Under the pieces are notes generated by a model. The model saw nothing but the letters and a program-made list of their open reading frames with translations. It was not told the origin of the DNA and made no database searches. A DNA stretch of 59,430 nucleotides from Streptomyces minutiscleroticus (GTDB taxonomy: Bacteria > Actinomycetota > Actinomycetes > Streptomycetales > Streptomycetaceae), in assembly GCF_014650875.1 (NCBI RefSeq), contig NZ_BMVU01000047.1, positions 1 through 59,430 of the forward strand, in the 5' to 3' direction. Shown here one piece after another: positions 1 to 8,742 of this stretch; the stretch's first letter is position 1, and each line of letters starts with the position of its first letter. Both the position numbers and the translations under genes were made by a program.

Positions 1-582
1 ACCCGCAACCCGCTGCAGACCCTGCCCCTGACCGAGACCATCCAGCACGAGAGGTTCGACGCGGTCTTCGGCGGCGGCCGCCGCGACGAGGAGAAGGCCC
101 GCGCCAAGGAACGCGTCTTCTCCCTGCGCGACGAGTTCTCCCAGTGGGACCCCCGCCGCCAGCGCCCCGAACTGTGGAACCTCTACAACGGCCGCCACGC
201 CCCCGGCGAACACGTCCGCGTCTTCCCCCTGTCCAACTGGACCGAACTGGACGTGTGGCAGTACATCGCCCGCGAACACATCGACCTGCCCGCCATCTAC
301 TTCGCCCACCACCGCGAGGTCTTCCAACGCGACGGCATGTGGCTGACCGCCGGCGCCTGGGGCGGCCCGGGCGACGGCGAGCGCGTCGAGACACGCCTGG
401 TGCGCTACCGCACCGTCGGCGACATGTCCTGCACCGGCGCCGTCGACTCCGACGCCACCACCCTGGACGCCGTCATCGCCGAGATCGCCGCCTCCCGCCT
501 CACCGAACGCGGCGCCACCCGCGCCGACGACAAACTCTCCGAGGCCGCGATGGAAGACCGCAAGCGCGAGGGGTACTTCTAG
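1..582 (+). CDS. cysD: Sulfate adenylyltransferase subunit 2 (CysD), 3' part
   Basis: The frame is open from the first base, so the gene is cut by the window edge; 193 C-terminal residues are present and the N-terminal ATP-binding SGGxD loop is missing. The visible part carries the conserved FGGGRRDEEKARAKER stretch, NWTELDVWQYI and a C-terminal DRKREGYF, all characteristic of CysD, an ATP-pyrophosphatase-fold enzyme. With CysN it makes adenosine 5'-phosphosulfate from ATP and sulfate in the cytoplasm, the first step of assimilatory sulfate reduction. The TAG stop lies 2 bases before the cysN start, indicating translational coupling. Confidence 0.95.
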   Translation, partial: TRNPLQTLPLTETIQHERFDAVFGGGRRDEEKARAKERVFSLRDEFSQWDPRRQRPELWNLYNGRHAPGEHVRVFPLSNWTELDVWQYIAREHIDLPAIYFAHHREVFQRDGMWLTAGAWGGPGDGERVETRLVRYRTVGDMSCTGAVDSDATTLDAVIAEIAASRLTERGATRADDKLSEAAMEDRKREGYF

Positions 583-584
583 AC

Positions 585-1940
585 ATGACCAGCACCACCG
601 GCCCCACCCAGCCGCTGCCGGCCGAGCAGCTGTCCGCCACGACCCTGCTGCGCTTCGCCACCGCGGGCTCCGTCGACGACGGCAAGTCCACCCTCGTCGG
701 CCGGCTGCTGCACGACTCCAAGTCGGTCCTGGCCGACCAGCTCGAAGCCGTGCAACGCGCCTCCGCGAGCCGCGGCCAGGACGCACCCGACCTCGCCCTG
801 CTGACCGACGGCCTGCGCGCCGAACGCGAACAGGGCATCACCATCGACGTGGCCTACCGCTACTTCGCCACACCACGGCGCCGCTTCATCCTGGCCGACA
901 CCCCCGGCCACGTGCAGTACACCCGCAACATGGTCACCGGCGCCTCCACCGCCGAACTGACGGTGATCCTCGTCGACGCCCGCAACGGCGTCGTCGAACA
1001 GACCCGCCGCCACGCCGCCATCGCCGCCCTCCTGCGCGTCCCCCACGTCGTCCTCGCCGTCAACAAGATGGACCTCGTCGACTACGAGGAGCCGGTCTTC
1101 GCGGCGATCGCCGAGGAGTTCACGGCGTACGCGACCGAGCTGGGCATCCCCGAGATCACCGCGATCCCGATCTCCGCGCTGGCCGGCGACAACGTGGTGG
1201 AGCCCTCCGCCACCATGGACTGGTACGGCGGCCCGACCGTCCTCGAGCACCTGGAGACGGTGCCGGTCAGCCACGACCTCGCCACCTGCCACGCGCGCCT
1301 GCCCGTGCAGTACGTGATCCGCCCGCGGACCGCCGAGCACCCCGACTACCGCGGCTACGCGGGCCAGATCGCGGCCGGCGCCTTCCGCGTCGGCGAGGAG
1401 GTCACCGTGCTGCCCTCGGGCCGCACCTCGCGGATCTCCGGGATCGACCTGCTGGGCGAGCCCGTCGACGTGGCCTGGACGAGCCAGTCGGTGACCCTCC
1501 TGCTGGAGGACGACATCGACATCTCGCGCGGCGACCTGATCGTGCCGTCCGCGGACGCGCCCGCGACGACGCAGGACATCGAGGCGACCGTCTGCCACGT
1601 CGCCGACGCGCCGCTGACCGTGGGCCACCGGGTGCTGCTCAAGCACGGCACCCGCACGGTCAAGGCCCTCGTCAAGGACATCCCCTCCCGGCTGACCCTC
1701 GACGACCTGTCGCTGCACCCGCACCCGGGCCGCCTGGTCGCCAACGACATCGGCCGGGTGAAGATCCGTGCCGCCGAGCCGCTGCCGGTCGACTCCTACG
1801 CGGACTCGCGGCGCACCGGTTCCTTCATCCTGATCGACCCCGCCGACGGCACCACGCTGACCGCGGGCATGGTCGGCGAGTCCTTCGCCGCTCCGGAGCC
1901 GGTCAGGGCGGAGACGGACGACGACGGGTGGGACTTCTGA
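585..1940 (+). CDS. cysN: Sulfate adenylyltransferase subunit 1 (CysN), GTPase
   Basis: 451 residues. The translation GTPase signatures are visible: P-loop GSVDDGKST near residue 26, switch II DTPGH, and NKMD. They are followed by two beta-barrel domains as in EF-Tu-like proteins. CysN couples GTP hydrolysis to APS synthesis by CysD. The length shows that no APS kinase (CysC) domain is fused. ATG 585 is chosen because it sits 2 bases after the cysD stop and starts the normal MTSTT N-terminus; the open frame extends much further upstream only through cysD coding sequence. The following genes suggest one sulfur-assimilation transcription unit or regulon. Confidence 0.95.
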   Translation: MTSTTGPTQPLPAEQLSATTLLRFATAGSVDDGKSTLVGRLLHDSKSVLADQLEAVQRASASRGQDAPDLALLTDGLRAEREQGITIDVAYRYFATPRRRFILADTPGHVQYTRNMVTGASTAELTVILVDARNGVVEQTRRHAAIAALLRVPHVVLAVNKMDLVDYEEPVFAAIAEEFTAYATELGIPEITAIPISALAGDNVVEPSATMDWYGGPTVLEHLETVPVSHDLATCHARLPVQYVIRPRTAEHPDYRGYAGQIAAGAFRVGEEVTVLPSGRTSRISGIDLLGEPVDVAWTSQSVTLLLEDDIDISRGDLIVPSADAPATTQDIEATVCHVADAPLTVGHRVLLKHGTRTVKALVKDIPSRLTLDDLSLHPHPGRLVANDIGRVKIRAAEPLPVDSYADSRRTGSFILIDPADGTTLTAGMVGESFAAPEPVRAETDDDGWDF

Positions 1941-2015
1941 CCATGTCGGCCCTCACGGAGGTCTTCTCCACGTTCGCCAAGGAGGGCGGACGGGTGGGCA
2001 GCGGTGCCCTCGGCA

Positions 2016-2127
2016 GCGGGCAGGGCGGGGTGGCGCGATGTGTGCGCTGACGTACGCGCACTGCCCGCGCGCCCGCACCCCCCACGCAGTGAGACGAAGA
2101 CCTGCCGACCTCCCGGCCACGACCTGA
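2016..2127 (+). promoter_or_regulatory. Candidate cysteine-leader attenuator before the sulfonate transporter
   Basis: A 29-codon ORF (ATG 2038, TGA 2125-2127) begins M-C-A-L and has a second Cys codon at position 9. It lies in the 226-bp gap before the transporter lipoprotein gene, after a G-rich stretch at 2023-2030 that could act as ribosome binding site. An 8-base inverted repeat (GCGGGCAG at 2016-2023, CTGCCCGC at 2061-2068) would enclose this start. The same downstream arm overlaps a second pairing, CACTGC 2059-2064 with GCAGTG 2086-2091, so the two structures are mutually exclusive. Cys-containing leader peptides before sulfur genes are known in mycobacteria; their presence here is inference. 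Confidence 0.35.
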
Positions 2128-2166
2128 GAGACCGTGACCGCCGGGCCAACGAGAGGAACACCTCCC

Positions 2167-3282
2167 GTGCCTGCCACCTCCCGCTCCACAGCCCTGCGCC
2201 GCGGCCTCGCGGCGCTGGCCGCGCTCCCCCTGCTGGCGCCGGCCGCCTGCGGTTACGGCTCCGCGAACGACGACGAGGACACCACGTCGAACGTCTCCGC
2301 GGGCGCCGAGAAGATCGACGGCCTCGACTCCGTCAAGATCGGCTACTTCGGCAACCTGACGCACGCGACCGCGCTGGTCGGCAACCAGAAGGGCTTCTTC
2401 CAGAAGGAGCTCGGCGGCACGCGGGCCAAGTACTCCGTCTTCAACGCGGGCCCCTCCGAGATCGAGGCGCTGAACGCCGGTTCCATCGACATCGGCTGGA
2501 TCGGCCCCTCCCCGGCGATCAACGGCTACACCAAGTCGGACGGCAAGAGCCTGCGCATCGTCAGCGGCTCGGCGTCCGGCGGCGTGAAGCTCGTGGTCGA
2601 CCCGAAGAAGATCAAGTCCCTGGACGGCGTCAAGGGCAAGAAGATCGCCACCCCGCAGCTGGGCAACACGCAGGACGTGGCGTTCCTCAACTGGATCGCG
2701 GAGCGCGGCTGGAAGGTCGACGCGGAGAGCGGCAAGGGCGACGTCTCCGTCGTCCGCACCGACAACAAGATCACCCCGGACGCCTACAGGTCCGGCTCGA
2801 TCGACGGCGCCTGGGTGCCGGAGCCGACCGCGTCCAAGCTGGTCGCCGAGGGCGCGAAGGTGCTGCTCGACGAGGCGGACCTGTGGCCGGACAAGAAGTT
2901 CGTGATCACGAACGTCATCGTGTCGCAGAAGTTCCTGAAGGAGCACCCGAAGGCCGTCGAGGCCGTGCTCAGGGCGTCGGTGAGGACCAACGCCTGGATC
3001 AACGACAACCCCGACGAGGCCAAGGCCGCGGCCAACGAGCAGCTGAGGAAGGACTCCGGCAAGGCCCTGCCGGACAAGGTCCTCGACCCGGCGTGGGAGT
3101 CCATCCGCATCACCGACGACCCGCTGGCCGCCACCCTCGACGCCGAGGCGGAGCACGCGGTCCAGGCCGGTCTGCTGGAGAAGCCCGACCTGAAGGGCAT
3201 CTACGACCTCACGCCGCTCAACAAGATCCTCGAGGACGAGGGCGGCGCGACGGTCGACGACGCCGGGCTCGGCGCGAAGTAG
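2167..3282 (+). CDS. Sulfonate/nitrate-type ABC transporter substrate-binding lipoprotein (SsuA-like)
   Basis: 371 residues. It starts with a lipoprotein signal peptide (LRRGLAAL hydrophobic core, Cys28 after PAA). The mature part reads as an NMT1/SsuA-type periplasmic-binding fold: DSVKIGYFGNLTHATALVG, then GSIDIGWIGPSPAINGY, a pattern typical of aliphatic sulfonate and taurine binders. GTG 2167 is preferred over GTG 2134 because GAGAGG sits about 9 bases upstream and it gives a normal signal peptide. The protein should deliver organosulfur compounds to the permease and ATPase encoded just downstream; position after cysDN supports sulfur rather than nitrate use. Confidence 0.88.
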   Translation: MPATSRSTALRRGLAALAALPLLAPAACGYGSANDDEDTTSNVSAGAEKIDGLDSVKIGYFGNLTHATALVGNQKGFFQKELGGTRAKYSVFNAGPSEIEALNAGSIDIGWIGPSPAINGYTKSDGKSLRIVSGSASGGVKLVVDPKKIKSLDGVKGKKIATPQLGNTQDVAFLNWIAERGWKVDAESGKGDVSVVRTDNKITPDAYRSGSIDGAWVPEPTASKLVAEGAKVLLDEADLWPDKKFVITNVIVSQKFLKEHPKAVEAVLRASVRTNAWINDNPDEAKAAANEQLRKDSGKALPDKVLDPAWESIRITDDPLAATLDAEAEHAVQAGLLEKPDLKGIYDLTPLNKILEDEGGATVDDAGLGAK

Positions 3283-3340
3283 CACCGACCGTCCCCCGAC
3301 CGACACGAAGACGACCACGAGTCCCCAGGAGGTGACGACC

Positions 3341-4129
3341 ATGGCCACCGCGCTCGCCAAGGCCGCCGACGGCACCGCGGCCGTGGAGCACGCCGCGCGC
3401 ATCGAGCACGTCTCGAAGTCCTTCGCCGGCCCCACCGGGCGGCAGCTCGTCCTCGACGACATCACCCTCGATGTCGCGCCGGGCGAGTTCGTCACCCTCC
3501 TGGGGGCCTCCGGCTGCGGCAAGTCCACGCTGCTCAACCTGGTCGCGGGCCTGGACGCCCCGACCGCGGGCAGCATCACGACCGACGGCCGGCCGGCGCT
3601 GATGTTCCAGGAGCACGCGCTCTTCCCGTGGCTGACCGCCGGCAAGAACATCGAGCTGGCCCTGAGGCTGCGGGGCGTGCCCAAGTCCGAGCGCCGCGCC
3701 CGGGCGGAGGAACTGCTCGAACTGGTGCGGCTCGGCGGCGCGTACGGCAAGCGCGTGCACGAGCTGTCCGGCGGCATGCGGCAGCGGGTCGCGATGGCCC
3801 GCGCGCTGGCGCAGGACAGCGGGCTGCTGCTGATGGACGAGCCGTTCGCGGCGCTCGACGCCATCACGCGGGACGTGCTGCACGACGAGCTGACCCGCAT
3901 CTGGCGCGAGACGAACCTGTCCGTCCTCTTCGTGACGCACAACGTGCGCGAGGCCGTGCGGCTCGCCCAGCGCGTCGTGCTGCTGTCCTCCCGCCCCGGG
4001 CGGATCGCGCACGAGTGGACGGTGGACATCCCGCATCCGCGCCGCATCGAGGACACCGCCGTGGCGGAACTGTCCGTAGAGATCACCGAACAACTCCGTG
4101 GGGAGATCCGCCGCCATGGCCAGCACTGA
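3341..4129 (+). CDS. Sulfonate-type ABC transporter ATP-binding protein (SsuB-like)
   Basis: 262 residues. Walker A (GASGCGKST), a signature LSGGMRQRVAMARAL, Walker B LLLMDEPFAALD and the switch His in FVTHNV are all intact, so it should hydrolyse ATP. The closest functional class is the nitrate/sulfonate/taurine importer ATPases. ATG 3341 is chosen because AGGAGG at 3327-3332 lies 8 bases upstream; a GTG at 3332 overlaps that site. The gene ends 14 bases inside the permease gene, so the two are translationally coupled. Confidence 0.92.
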   Translation: MATALAKAADGTAAVEHAARIEHVSKSFAGPTGRQLVLDDITLDVAPGEFVTLLGASGCGKSTLLNLVAGLDAPTAGSITTDGRPALMFQEHALFPWLTAGKNIELALRLRGVPKSERRARAEELLELVRLGGAYGKRVHELSGGMRQRVAMARALAQDSGLLLMDEPFAALDAITRDVLHDELTRIWRETNLSVLFVTHNVREAVRLAQRVVLLSSRPGRIAHEWTVDIPHPRRIEDTAVAELSVEITEQLRGEIRRHGQH

Positions 4130-5033
4130 CACCACGACGGCCGTCGAGGCGGGCGCGGCCGGGCCCGGCAAGGCGGGCGACCTCGCCGGCCTGGAGGCCG
4201 GGCTCGACGCGCTGGAGACCGTGCAGCCGGGCCGTCCTCCGCTGCGCGAGACCCTCGTCCGCAAGGTCCTGCCGCCGGTGACCGCCGTCGTGCTGGTCCT
4301 GGTGGTGTGGCAGGCGCTGGTCTCCTTCGGCGTCGTCGACGACCCGACCAAGCTGCCCACGCCGGCCGACGTGTGGGGCGAGATCGAGGACGCCTGGCTG
4401 CAGGGCACGCTGCTCGGCTACATCTGGACCAGCGTCTCGCGCGGCCTGCTCGGGTTCCTGCTCGCGCTGGTGATCGGCACCCCGCTGGGGCTGCTGGTGG
4501 CGCGGGTGCGGTTCGTGCGCGCGGCGATCGGCCCGATCCTGTCCGGGCTGCAGTCGCTGCCGTCGGTGGCCTGGGTGCCGCCCGCGGTGATCTGGCTGGG
4601 TCTGAACGACTCGATGATGTACGCGGTCATCCTGCTCGGCGCGGTCCCGTCGATCGCCAACGGCCTGGTCTCCGGCGTCGACCAGGTGCCGCCGCTGTTC
4701 CTGCGCGCGGGCCGCACGCTCGGCGCCACCGGGCTGCGCGGCACCTGGCACATCGTGATGCCGGCCGCCCTGCCGGGCTACCTGGCGGGCCTGAAGCAGG
4801 GCTGGGCGTTCTCCTGGCGCTCGCTGATGGCCGCCGAGATCATCGCCTCCTCGCCCGACCTGGGCGTGGGCCTCGGCCAGCTGCTGGAGAACGGCCGCAA
4901 CACCAGTTCCATGTCGATGGTCTTCCTCGCCATCTTCCTCATCCTGATCGTCGGCATCGCCATCGACCTGCTGATCTTCAGTCCGCTGGAGCGGTGGGTG
5001 CTGCGCAGCCGCGGCCTGCTGGTGAAGAGCTGA
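4116..5033 (+). CDS. Sulfonate-type ABC transporter permease (SsuC-like)
   Basis: 305 residues with a roughly 50-residue Ala/Gly-rich cytoplasmic N-terminus, then about six membrane segments starting at VTAVVLVLVVWQALV. The EAA-type loop with a conserved G (RAGRTLGATG, near residue 200) contacts the ATPase. BPD_transp_1 family. ATG 4116 has GGGGAG about 10 bases upstream and lies inside the ATPase gene; a GTG at 4098 is less likely. Completes a three-gene importer with the genes at 2167 and 3341. Confidence 0.92.
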   Translation: MASTDTTTAVEAGAAGPGKAGDLAGLEAGLDALETVQPGRPPLRETLVRKVLPPVTAVVLVLVVWQALVSFGVVDDPTKLPTPADVWGEIEDAWLQGTLLGYIWTSVSRGLLGFLLALVIGTPLGLLVARVRFVRAAIGPILSGLQSLPSVAWVPPAVIWLGLNDSMMYAVILLGAVPSIANGLVSGVDQVPPLFLRAGRTLGATGLRGTWHIVMPAALPGYLAGLKQGWAFSWRSLMAAEIIASSPDLGVGLGQLLENGRNTSSMSMVFLAIFLILIVGIAIDLLIFSPLERWVLRSRGLLVKS

Positions 5034-5038
5034 TTCCC

Positions 5039-5776
5039 ATGCGTGATCCGGTCCTCCTCCTCGTCGCCCACGGCAGCCGCGACCCGCGGCACGCCGCGAC
5101 CGTGCACGCCCTGGTGCGCCGGGTGCGCGCCCTGCGGCCCGGTCTGCGCGTGGAGACCGGCTTCCTGGACTTCAACGTCCCCTCCGTGGGCGCCGTCCTG
5201 GAGTCCCTGGCAGCGGAGGGCGTGCGCGACGTCGTCGCCCTCCCGCTGCTGCTCACCCGCGCCTTCCACGCCAAGTCGGACATCCCGGCGGTGCTGCGCG
5301 AGGCGCCGCCGCGGCTGCGGGTGCGCCAGGCCGAGGTCCTCGGCCCGTCGCCGCTGCTGACGGCGGCGCTGGAACGGCGCCTGTACGAGGCCGGGCTCAC
5401 CCCCGGCGACAAGCCCTCGACCGGGGTCGTGCTGGCCTCGGCGGGGTCCACCGACCCGGAGGCGATCGCAGTGATCGCAGAAATCGCGCGGGAGTGGCGG
5501 CACACCGGTTGGTGCGCCGTGCGGCCTGCGTTCGCCTCCGCATCCCTTCCCCGCACCGAGGACGCCGTGCGCGAACTGCGCGCCCTCGGCTGCGAGCGGG
5601 TGGCCGTCGCCCCGTACGTCCTGGCCCCCGGCCGGCTGCCGGACCGCATCGCGGCCGGCGCGGCCGGGGCGGACGTCCTGGCCGGCGTCCTGGGTCCCGC
5701 GCCCGAGGTGGCCCGGGTGCTGCTGGAGCGGTACGACGGGGCGCGGCGGCCGGCACTGGCGGCGCTGGGCGCCTAA
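5039..5776 (+). CDS. Sirohydrochlorin ferrochelatase-like protein (CbiX family)
   Basis: 245 residues. The start MRDPVLLLVAHGSRDPRHA contains the CbiX/SirB metal-binding His, and the second half repeats the fold (LASAGSTDPEA, VAVAPYVLAPG). Such proteins insert Fe or Co into sirohydrochlorin. Siroheme is the cofactor of assimilatory sulfite reductase, which fits the sulfur operon. The start lies 5 bases after the permease stop, so translation is probably coupled. Iron rather than cobalt is inferred from context only. Confidence 0.88.
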   Translation: MRDPVLLLVAHGSRDPRHAATVHALVRRVRALRPGLRVETGFLDFNVPSVGAVLESLAAEGVRDVVALPLLLTRAFHAKSDIPAVLREAPPRLRVRQAEVLGPSPLLTAALERRLYEAGLTPGDKPSTGVVLASAGSTDPEAIAVIAEIAREWRHTGWCAVRPAFASASLPRTEDAVRELRALGCERVAVAPYVLAPGRLPDRIAAGAAGADVLAGVLGPAPEVARVLLERYDGARRPALAALGA

Positions 5777-5789
5777 CGGCCGGTGGCCG

Positions 5790-5980
5790 GTGCCGTGACC
5801 GGAGAGGCCCACCGGCTCGCGACGCCCGGCACGGCACTTCCCCAGCTCTTCGAGCAGGGGGACCCCCACGCCGCGTTGCCGGAGCCACCCGGGTACGTCC
5901 GGTACGAGGGCGGCCCTCCGCCTCGCGGCGCACCGCACCGGACGCCGCGAGCCCACGGCAGACCCTTCCGGTCACGTCAC
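5790..5980 (+). repeat. MITE-like inverted-repeat element, copy 1 (191 bp)
   Basis: Left end GTGCCGTGACCGGAGAGG and right end CCTTCCGGTCACGTCAC are imperfect terminal inverted repeats. The interior matches the copies at 24984-25174 and 47308-47468 almost base for base. No coding capacity is evident. The element lies between two convergent genes, 14 bp after the sirohydrochlorin chelatase stop. Its right end contains the last codons of the minus-strand gene at 5977: that gene ends CAG TGA where the intact element edge would read TAG TGC. Confidence 0.85.
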
Positions 5981-6603
5981 TGGCCGCGTGCCGCGGTGGT
6001 CCGCGGGTCCCGTCCGCTGAGGGCCAGCGCCCGGTCGAACACGGGGGCGTCGTCCGGGACCGGCACCGGGTCGGCGAAGCCGTCGTACTTCCGGTAGAGC
6101 TCGCCGTGCTCCCGGACCACGTCCAGGACGAGCCGGGCGGCGTCCTCGGACACCTCGTACCGCTGTCCCGTCGCCACCGCGACGTCCCAGCCGTGCACCG
6201 CCATCTCCTTGATGACCATGCAGGCGAGGTCGCGGGCGGGGAAGGGGCCCATGCCGAGGTCGATGTCGCCCTCCCACACCGCCGGGTCCGCCCAGGCGGC
6301 GACCGCGCGGTCGAGCTGCGCGGCGTAGGCCCGCGCCCAGTCCGGGTCCGCGGTGAAGTCGCGGGCCGTCAGCTCGTCCGGCAGCGGCGTGCGCGAGGCG
6401 CGGTGCTCCAGGCCGTACGCGGTGTAGAGAACCCAGTGGTTCACCAGGGCCCGGACGTCCCAGCCGGGGCAGTGGGTGGGGTCGGCGAGGCGCTCCGCCG
6501 GGACGCCGCGGGCGACGCGCGCCGCCTCGGCGGCGCACTCGCCCATGTACGCGTGCAGTTCCTCGGTCGTGTGCCGGTGCTGGTGCCGTTCGTGAGTGCT
6601 CAT
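5977..6603 (-). CDS. TIGR03086/DinB-type metal-binding protein, mycothiol-dependent enzyme family
   Basis: 208 residues. HCPGWDVRALVNHW near the N-terminus and MAVHGWDVA in the second half are the metal-ligand regions of the maleylpyruvate-isomerase/DinB-fold family common in actinobacteria. Some members are mycothiol S-transferases; substrate unknown here. ATG 6603 (MSTHERH) is chosen; an upstream start would add 14 residues with no family similarity. The stop falls inside the right terminal repeat of the element at 5790-5980. An earlier TAG at the element edge appears to have mutated to CAG, adding one Gln. Confidence 0.8.
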   Translation of the reverse strand: MSTHERHQHRHTTEELHAYMGECAAEAARVARGVPAERLADPTHCPGWDVRALVNHWVLYTAYGLEHRASRTPLPDELTARDFTADPDWARAYAAQLDRAVAAWADPAVWEGDIDLGMGPFPARDLACMVIKEMAVHGWDVAVATGQRYEVSEDAARLVLDVVREHGELYRKYDGFADPVPVPDDAPVFDRALALSGRDPRTTAARGQ

Positions 6604-6613
6604 GCACCGCACG

Positions 6614-7651
6614 CTAGGGACGGGCGGCCCCGGGCTCTTGAACAAACGCGACAGCCTCGTCGGCCAGGCGCGCCAGCTCGGCGACGGGCAGCGAGCCGGC
6701 CGCCCGGCGCTCGCGCGCGAAGGTGTTCGCCAGCCGCCGGAGCAGGTCGTTCAGCGGGGTCGGCACGCCGTGCAGCCGGCCCAGCAGGCAGATCTCGCCG
6801 TTGAGGTAGTCGGCCTCGATGGTGCCGGTGCCCCGGCTCAGGGACTGCCAGGAGGAGCCGCCGCCGCGCGCCACGCCGTCCGGCGGCCGCAGTCTCACCT
6901 TGTCGCCGCGCACCGCCCTCTGCTCGTCCCCGCCGGCGTACGGCAGGCCCGCCGCGGTGAGGACCGCCTCGCCCTCCGCGCGGACCCTGCGGTACAGCGC
7001 CCGCCCCTCGTCGCCGTCGATCACTCCGCTGACCGCCTCGACGGCGTTGGCGAGGTTGTCGAGGAGCTTGGCGTACTGCCAGCGCGTCACGTCGGCCACG
7101 ACCGGCGCCTCGAAGCGGGACTCCTCCAGGTCGGCGGCGATGCGGCGGGCGGTGTCGTCGGTGCCGGACGGGTAGCGGCCGAGGTGCAGGAGGCCGGTGA
7201 GCGGAGCGCCCGCGGCGGAGACCACGCCCGGTTCGACGAACGTGGCGGGCAGCCAGACGCACACGCCGTACACGCGGGAGAAGCGGCGCAGCGCGATGCG
7301 CTGGCTCTCCACCCCGTTCTGCGCGCAGACCAGGGGCAGCCGTTCGGCGGCGGTGCCGCCGCCCTCGACCGGTGCGGGGCCCCAGGCGTCCAGCGCCGCC
7401 ACGCTGTCCTGGGTCTTGACCGCGAGGACGAGCACGTCGTCCTCGCGCAGCGTGCCGAGGGCGGCCGGGCCGTCGACCGCCGGCAGGCGGTGGACGTGCG
7501 TGCCGTCGGGGGTCACCAGGCGCAGTCCGTGCGTGCGCAGGGCCTCGTACTGGGCGCCGCGAGCGACGAGGACCACCTCGCGCCCGGCCCCGGCGAGCCG
7601 CCCGCCCACGGCACCGCCGACCGCCCCTGCTCCGATGATGATGTAGCGCAT
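6614..7651 (-). CDS. Ketopantoate reductase-family protein (PanE/ApbA)
   Basis: 345 residues. The N-terminus MRYIIIGAGAVGGAVGG is the NADP-binding GxGxxG. WQYAKLLDNLANAV carries the conserved Lys of the KxxxNxxxN motif of ketopantoate reductases. Some paralogues in actinobacteria act on other 2-oxo acids, so pantothenate biosynthesis is likely but not proven. ATG 7651 begins exactly at the Rossmann strand, as in the family; the upstream extension is low-complexity. Next gene downstream (6603) starts 11 bp after this stop, in the same direction. Confidence 0.8.
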   Translation of the reverse strand: MRYIIIGAGAVGGAVGGRLAGAGREVVLVARGAQYEALRTHGLRLVTPDGTHVHRLPAVDGPAALGTLREDDVLVLAVKTQDSVAALDAWGPAPVEGGGTAAERLPLVCAQNGVESQRIALRRFSRVYGVCVWLPATFVEPGVVSAAGAPLTGLLHLGRYPSGTDDTARRIAADLEESRFEAPVVADVTRWQYAKLLDNLANAVEAVSGVIDGDEGRALYRRVRAEGEAVLTAAGLPYAGGDEQRAVRGDKVRLRPPDGVARGGGSSWQSLSRGTGTIEADYLNGEICLLGRLHGVPTPLNDLLRRLANTFARERRAAGSLPVAELARLADEAVAFVQEPGAARP

Positions 7652-7728
7652 GCCCCGAGCCTCGCACAGGGGGATCATGCGGCGGGGGCGGGGTGGGGCC
7701 GTCGCGAGCCCCTGCCGCCGACGTCCCG

Positions 7729-8112
7729 TCAGGAGCCCTCCGGCGCGGACGGCGTGCCCTGGTGGAAGTAGAGCAGCCACTCCCCCGCCGCCCGCCGCCA
7801 CAGCGAGCTGCGGTGGGCGCGGCGGCCGTCGTGCTCGGTGTCGAAGGTGAGGTGCACCAGGTCGGGGGCGAGCCGGACGCCGCGCATCCCCGAGACGGCG
7901 ACCGGGGCCCCGGCGCCGGTCTCCGCGGCCAGGGAGGCGATGACCGACGGACGGTCCCAGAGCCGCCCCGAGGCGCCGATCTCGTGGAAGCCGGGGTGCA
8001 GCAGCGCGTCCACGAGCCCGGGCGAACGGCGCACCTCGGGGTCGAGCAGCCGCAGTTCGCGCTCGACGGCCGCGGCGACGGCGGGGTCACCGGCGAGGGA
8101 GAAGTCAGCCAC
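7729..8112 (-). CDS. NTF2-like (DUF4440) small protein
   Basis: 127 residues, GTG start. The pattern ERELRLLDPEVRRSPGLVD ... LLHPGFHEIGASGRLWDR ... EWLLYFHQGTP is a DUF4440/SnoaL-type cone fold, found in small enzymes and ligand-binding proteins. No catalytic assignment is possible. The start overlaps the stop of the DUF1697 gene by 8 bp, so the two are likely co-translated. Confidence 0.75.
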   Translation of the reverse strand: MADFSLAGDPAVAAAVERELRLLDPEVRRSPGLVDALLHPGFHEIGASGRLWDRPSVIASLAAETGAGAPVAVSGMRGVRLAPDLVHLTFDTEHDGRRAHRSSLWRRAAGEWLLYFHQGTPSAPEGS

Positions 8113-8656
8113 GGGTCAGTTCCGCGAGTTTCACGGCGGTGTTCCAGTTGCGGGTGGTGGCGACGGTGTTGCGCAGCAGCCGGGGGCGGGAGAGGGCATC
8201 GGCGAGCTTCGAGCGGCCGAGGCCGTCGGGGGCGTACAGGTAGAGCACGCGGTCGCCGAGGCGGAACTCCTCGGGCAGGAAGGACTCGCGGTCGAGGGAG
8301 GCGAACCGCTCCGGGCCGACCGGCTCGGAGAAGTAGACGGCGTGCAACTGCCTGCCCTCCAGCTCGGCGGCCGGAAAGGGACAGTCGTCGACGACCGAGG
8401 CCAGGTAGGTGTGATCGCGTACGAGGACGTCGACGGCGAAGCCGAAGCGCTCCCCGACCGCCCCGGCGAGCTCGGCGGCGAGCGCCTCCTCGCCGTCGTC
8501 GCGGCCGGTGGTGAAGACGGCGTTGCCGCTCTGCAGGTGCGTGCGCACACCGCCGTGGCCGAGGCCCCGCAGCACCTCCCTCAACCCGGCCATCGGGACC
8601 TTCCTCCTGCCCCCCACGTTGACGCCGCGCAGCAGCGCCCCGTACGTCGTCGTCAT
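8105..8656 (-). CDS. DUF1697 family protein
   Basis: 183 residues. ALLRGVNVGGRRKVPMAGLR and HLQSGNAVF are the family hallmarks; the function of DUF1697 is unknown. ATG 8656 (MTTTYGALL) is taken; a GTG two codons upstream is also possible. Its 3' end overlaps the NTF2-like gene, forming a two-gene unit. Confidence 0.85.
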   Translation of the reverse strand: MTTTYGALLRGVNVGGRRKVPMAGLREVLRGLGHGGVRTHLQSGNAVFTTGRDDGEEALAAELAGAVGERFGFAVDVLVRDHTYLASVVDDCPFPAAELEGRQLHAVYFSEPVGPERFASLDRESFLPEEFRLGDRVLYLYAPDGLGRSKLADALSRPRLLRNTVATTRNWNTAVKLAELTRG

Positions 8657-8742
8657 GCGCACACCCTAGAGCGGCGGTCCTCCGGCGGAGCGTACGGGGC
8701 CGGGGTGCGCGCCCCGGCCCCGTCGTGCGTGCCCCTCGGGGA

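Noticed and set aside
579..1724. Long minus-strand open frame antisense to cysN
   Set aside because: Val/Gly/Arg/Asp-rich composition expected of the antisense frame of a high-G+C gene; no ribosome binding site or family similarity.
1903..4086. Very long minus-strand open frame over the sulfonate transporter genes
   Set aside because: Covers three well-recognised plus-strand genes; composition is the usual antisense pattern.
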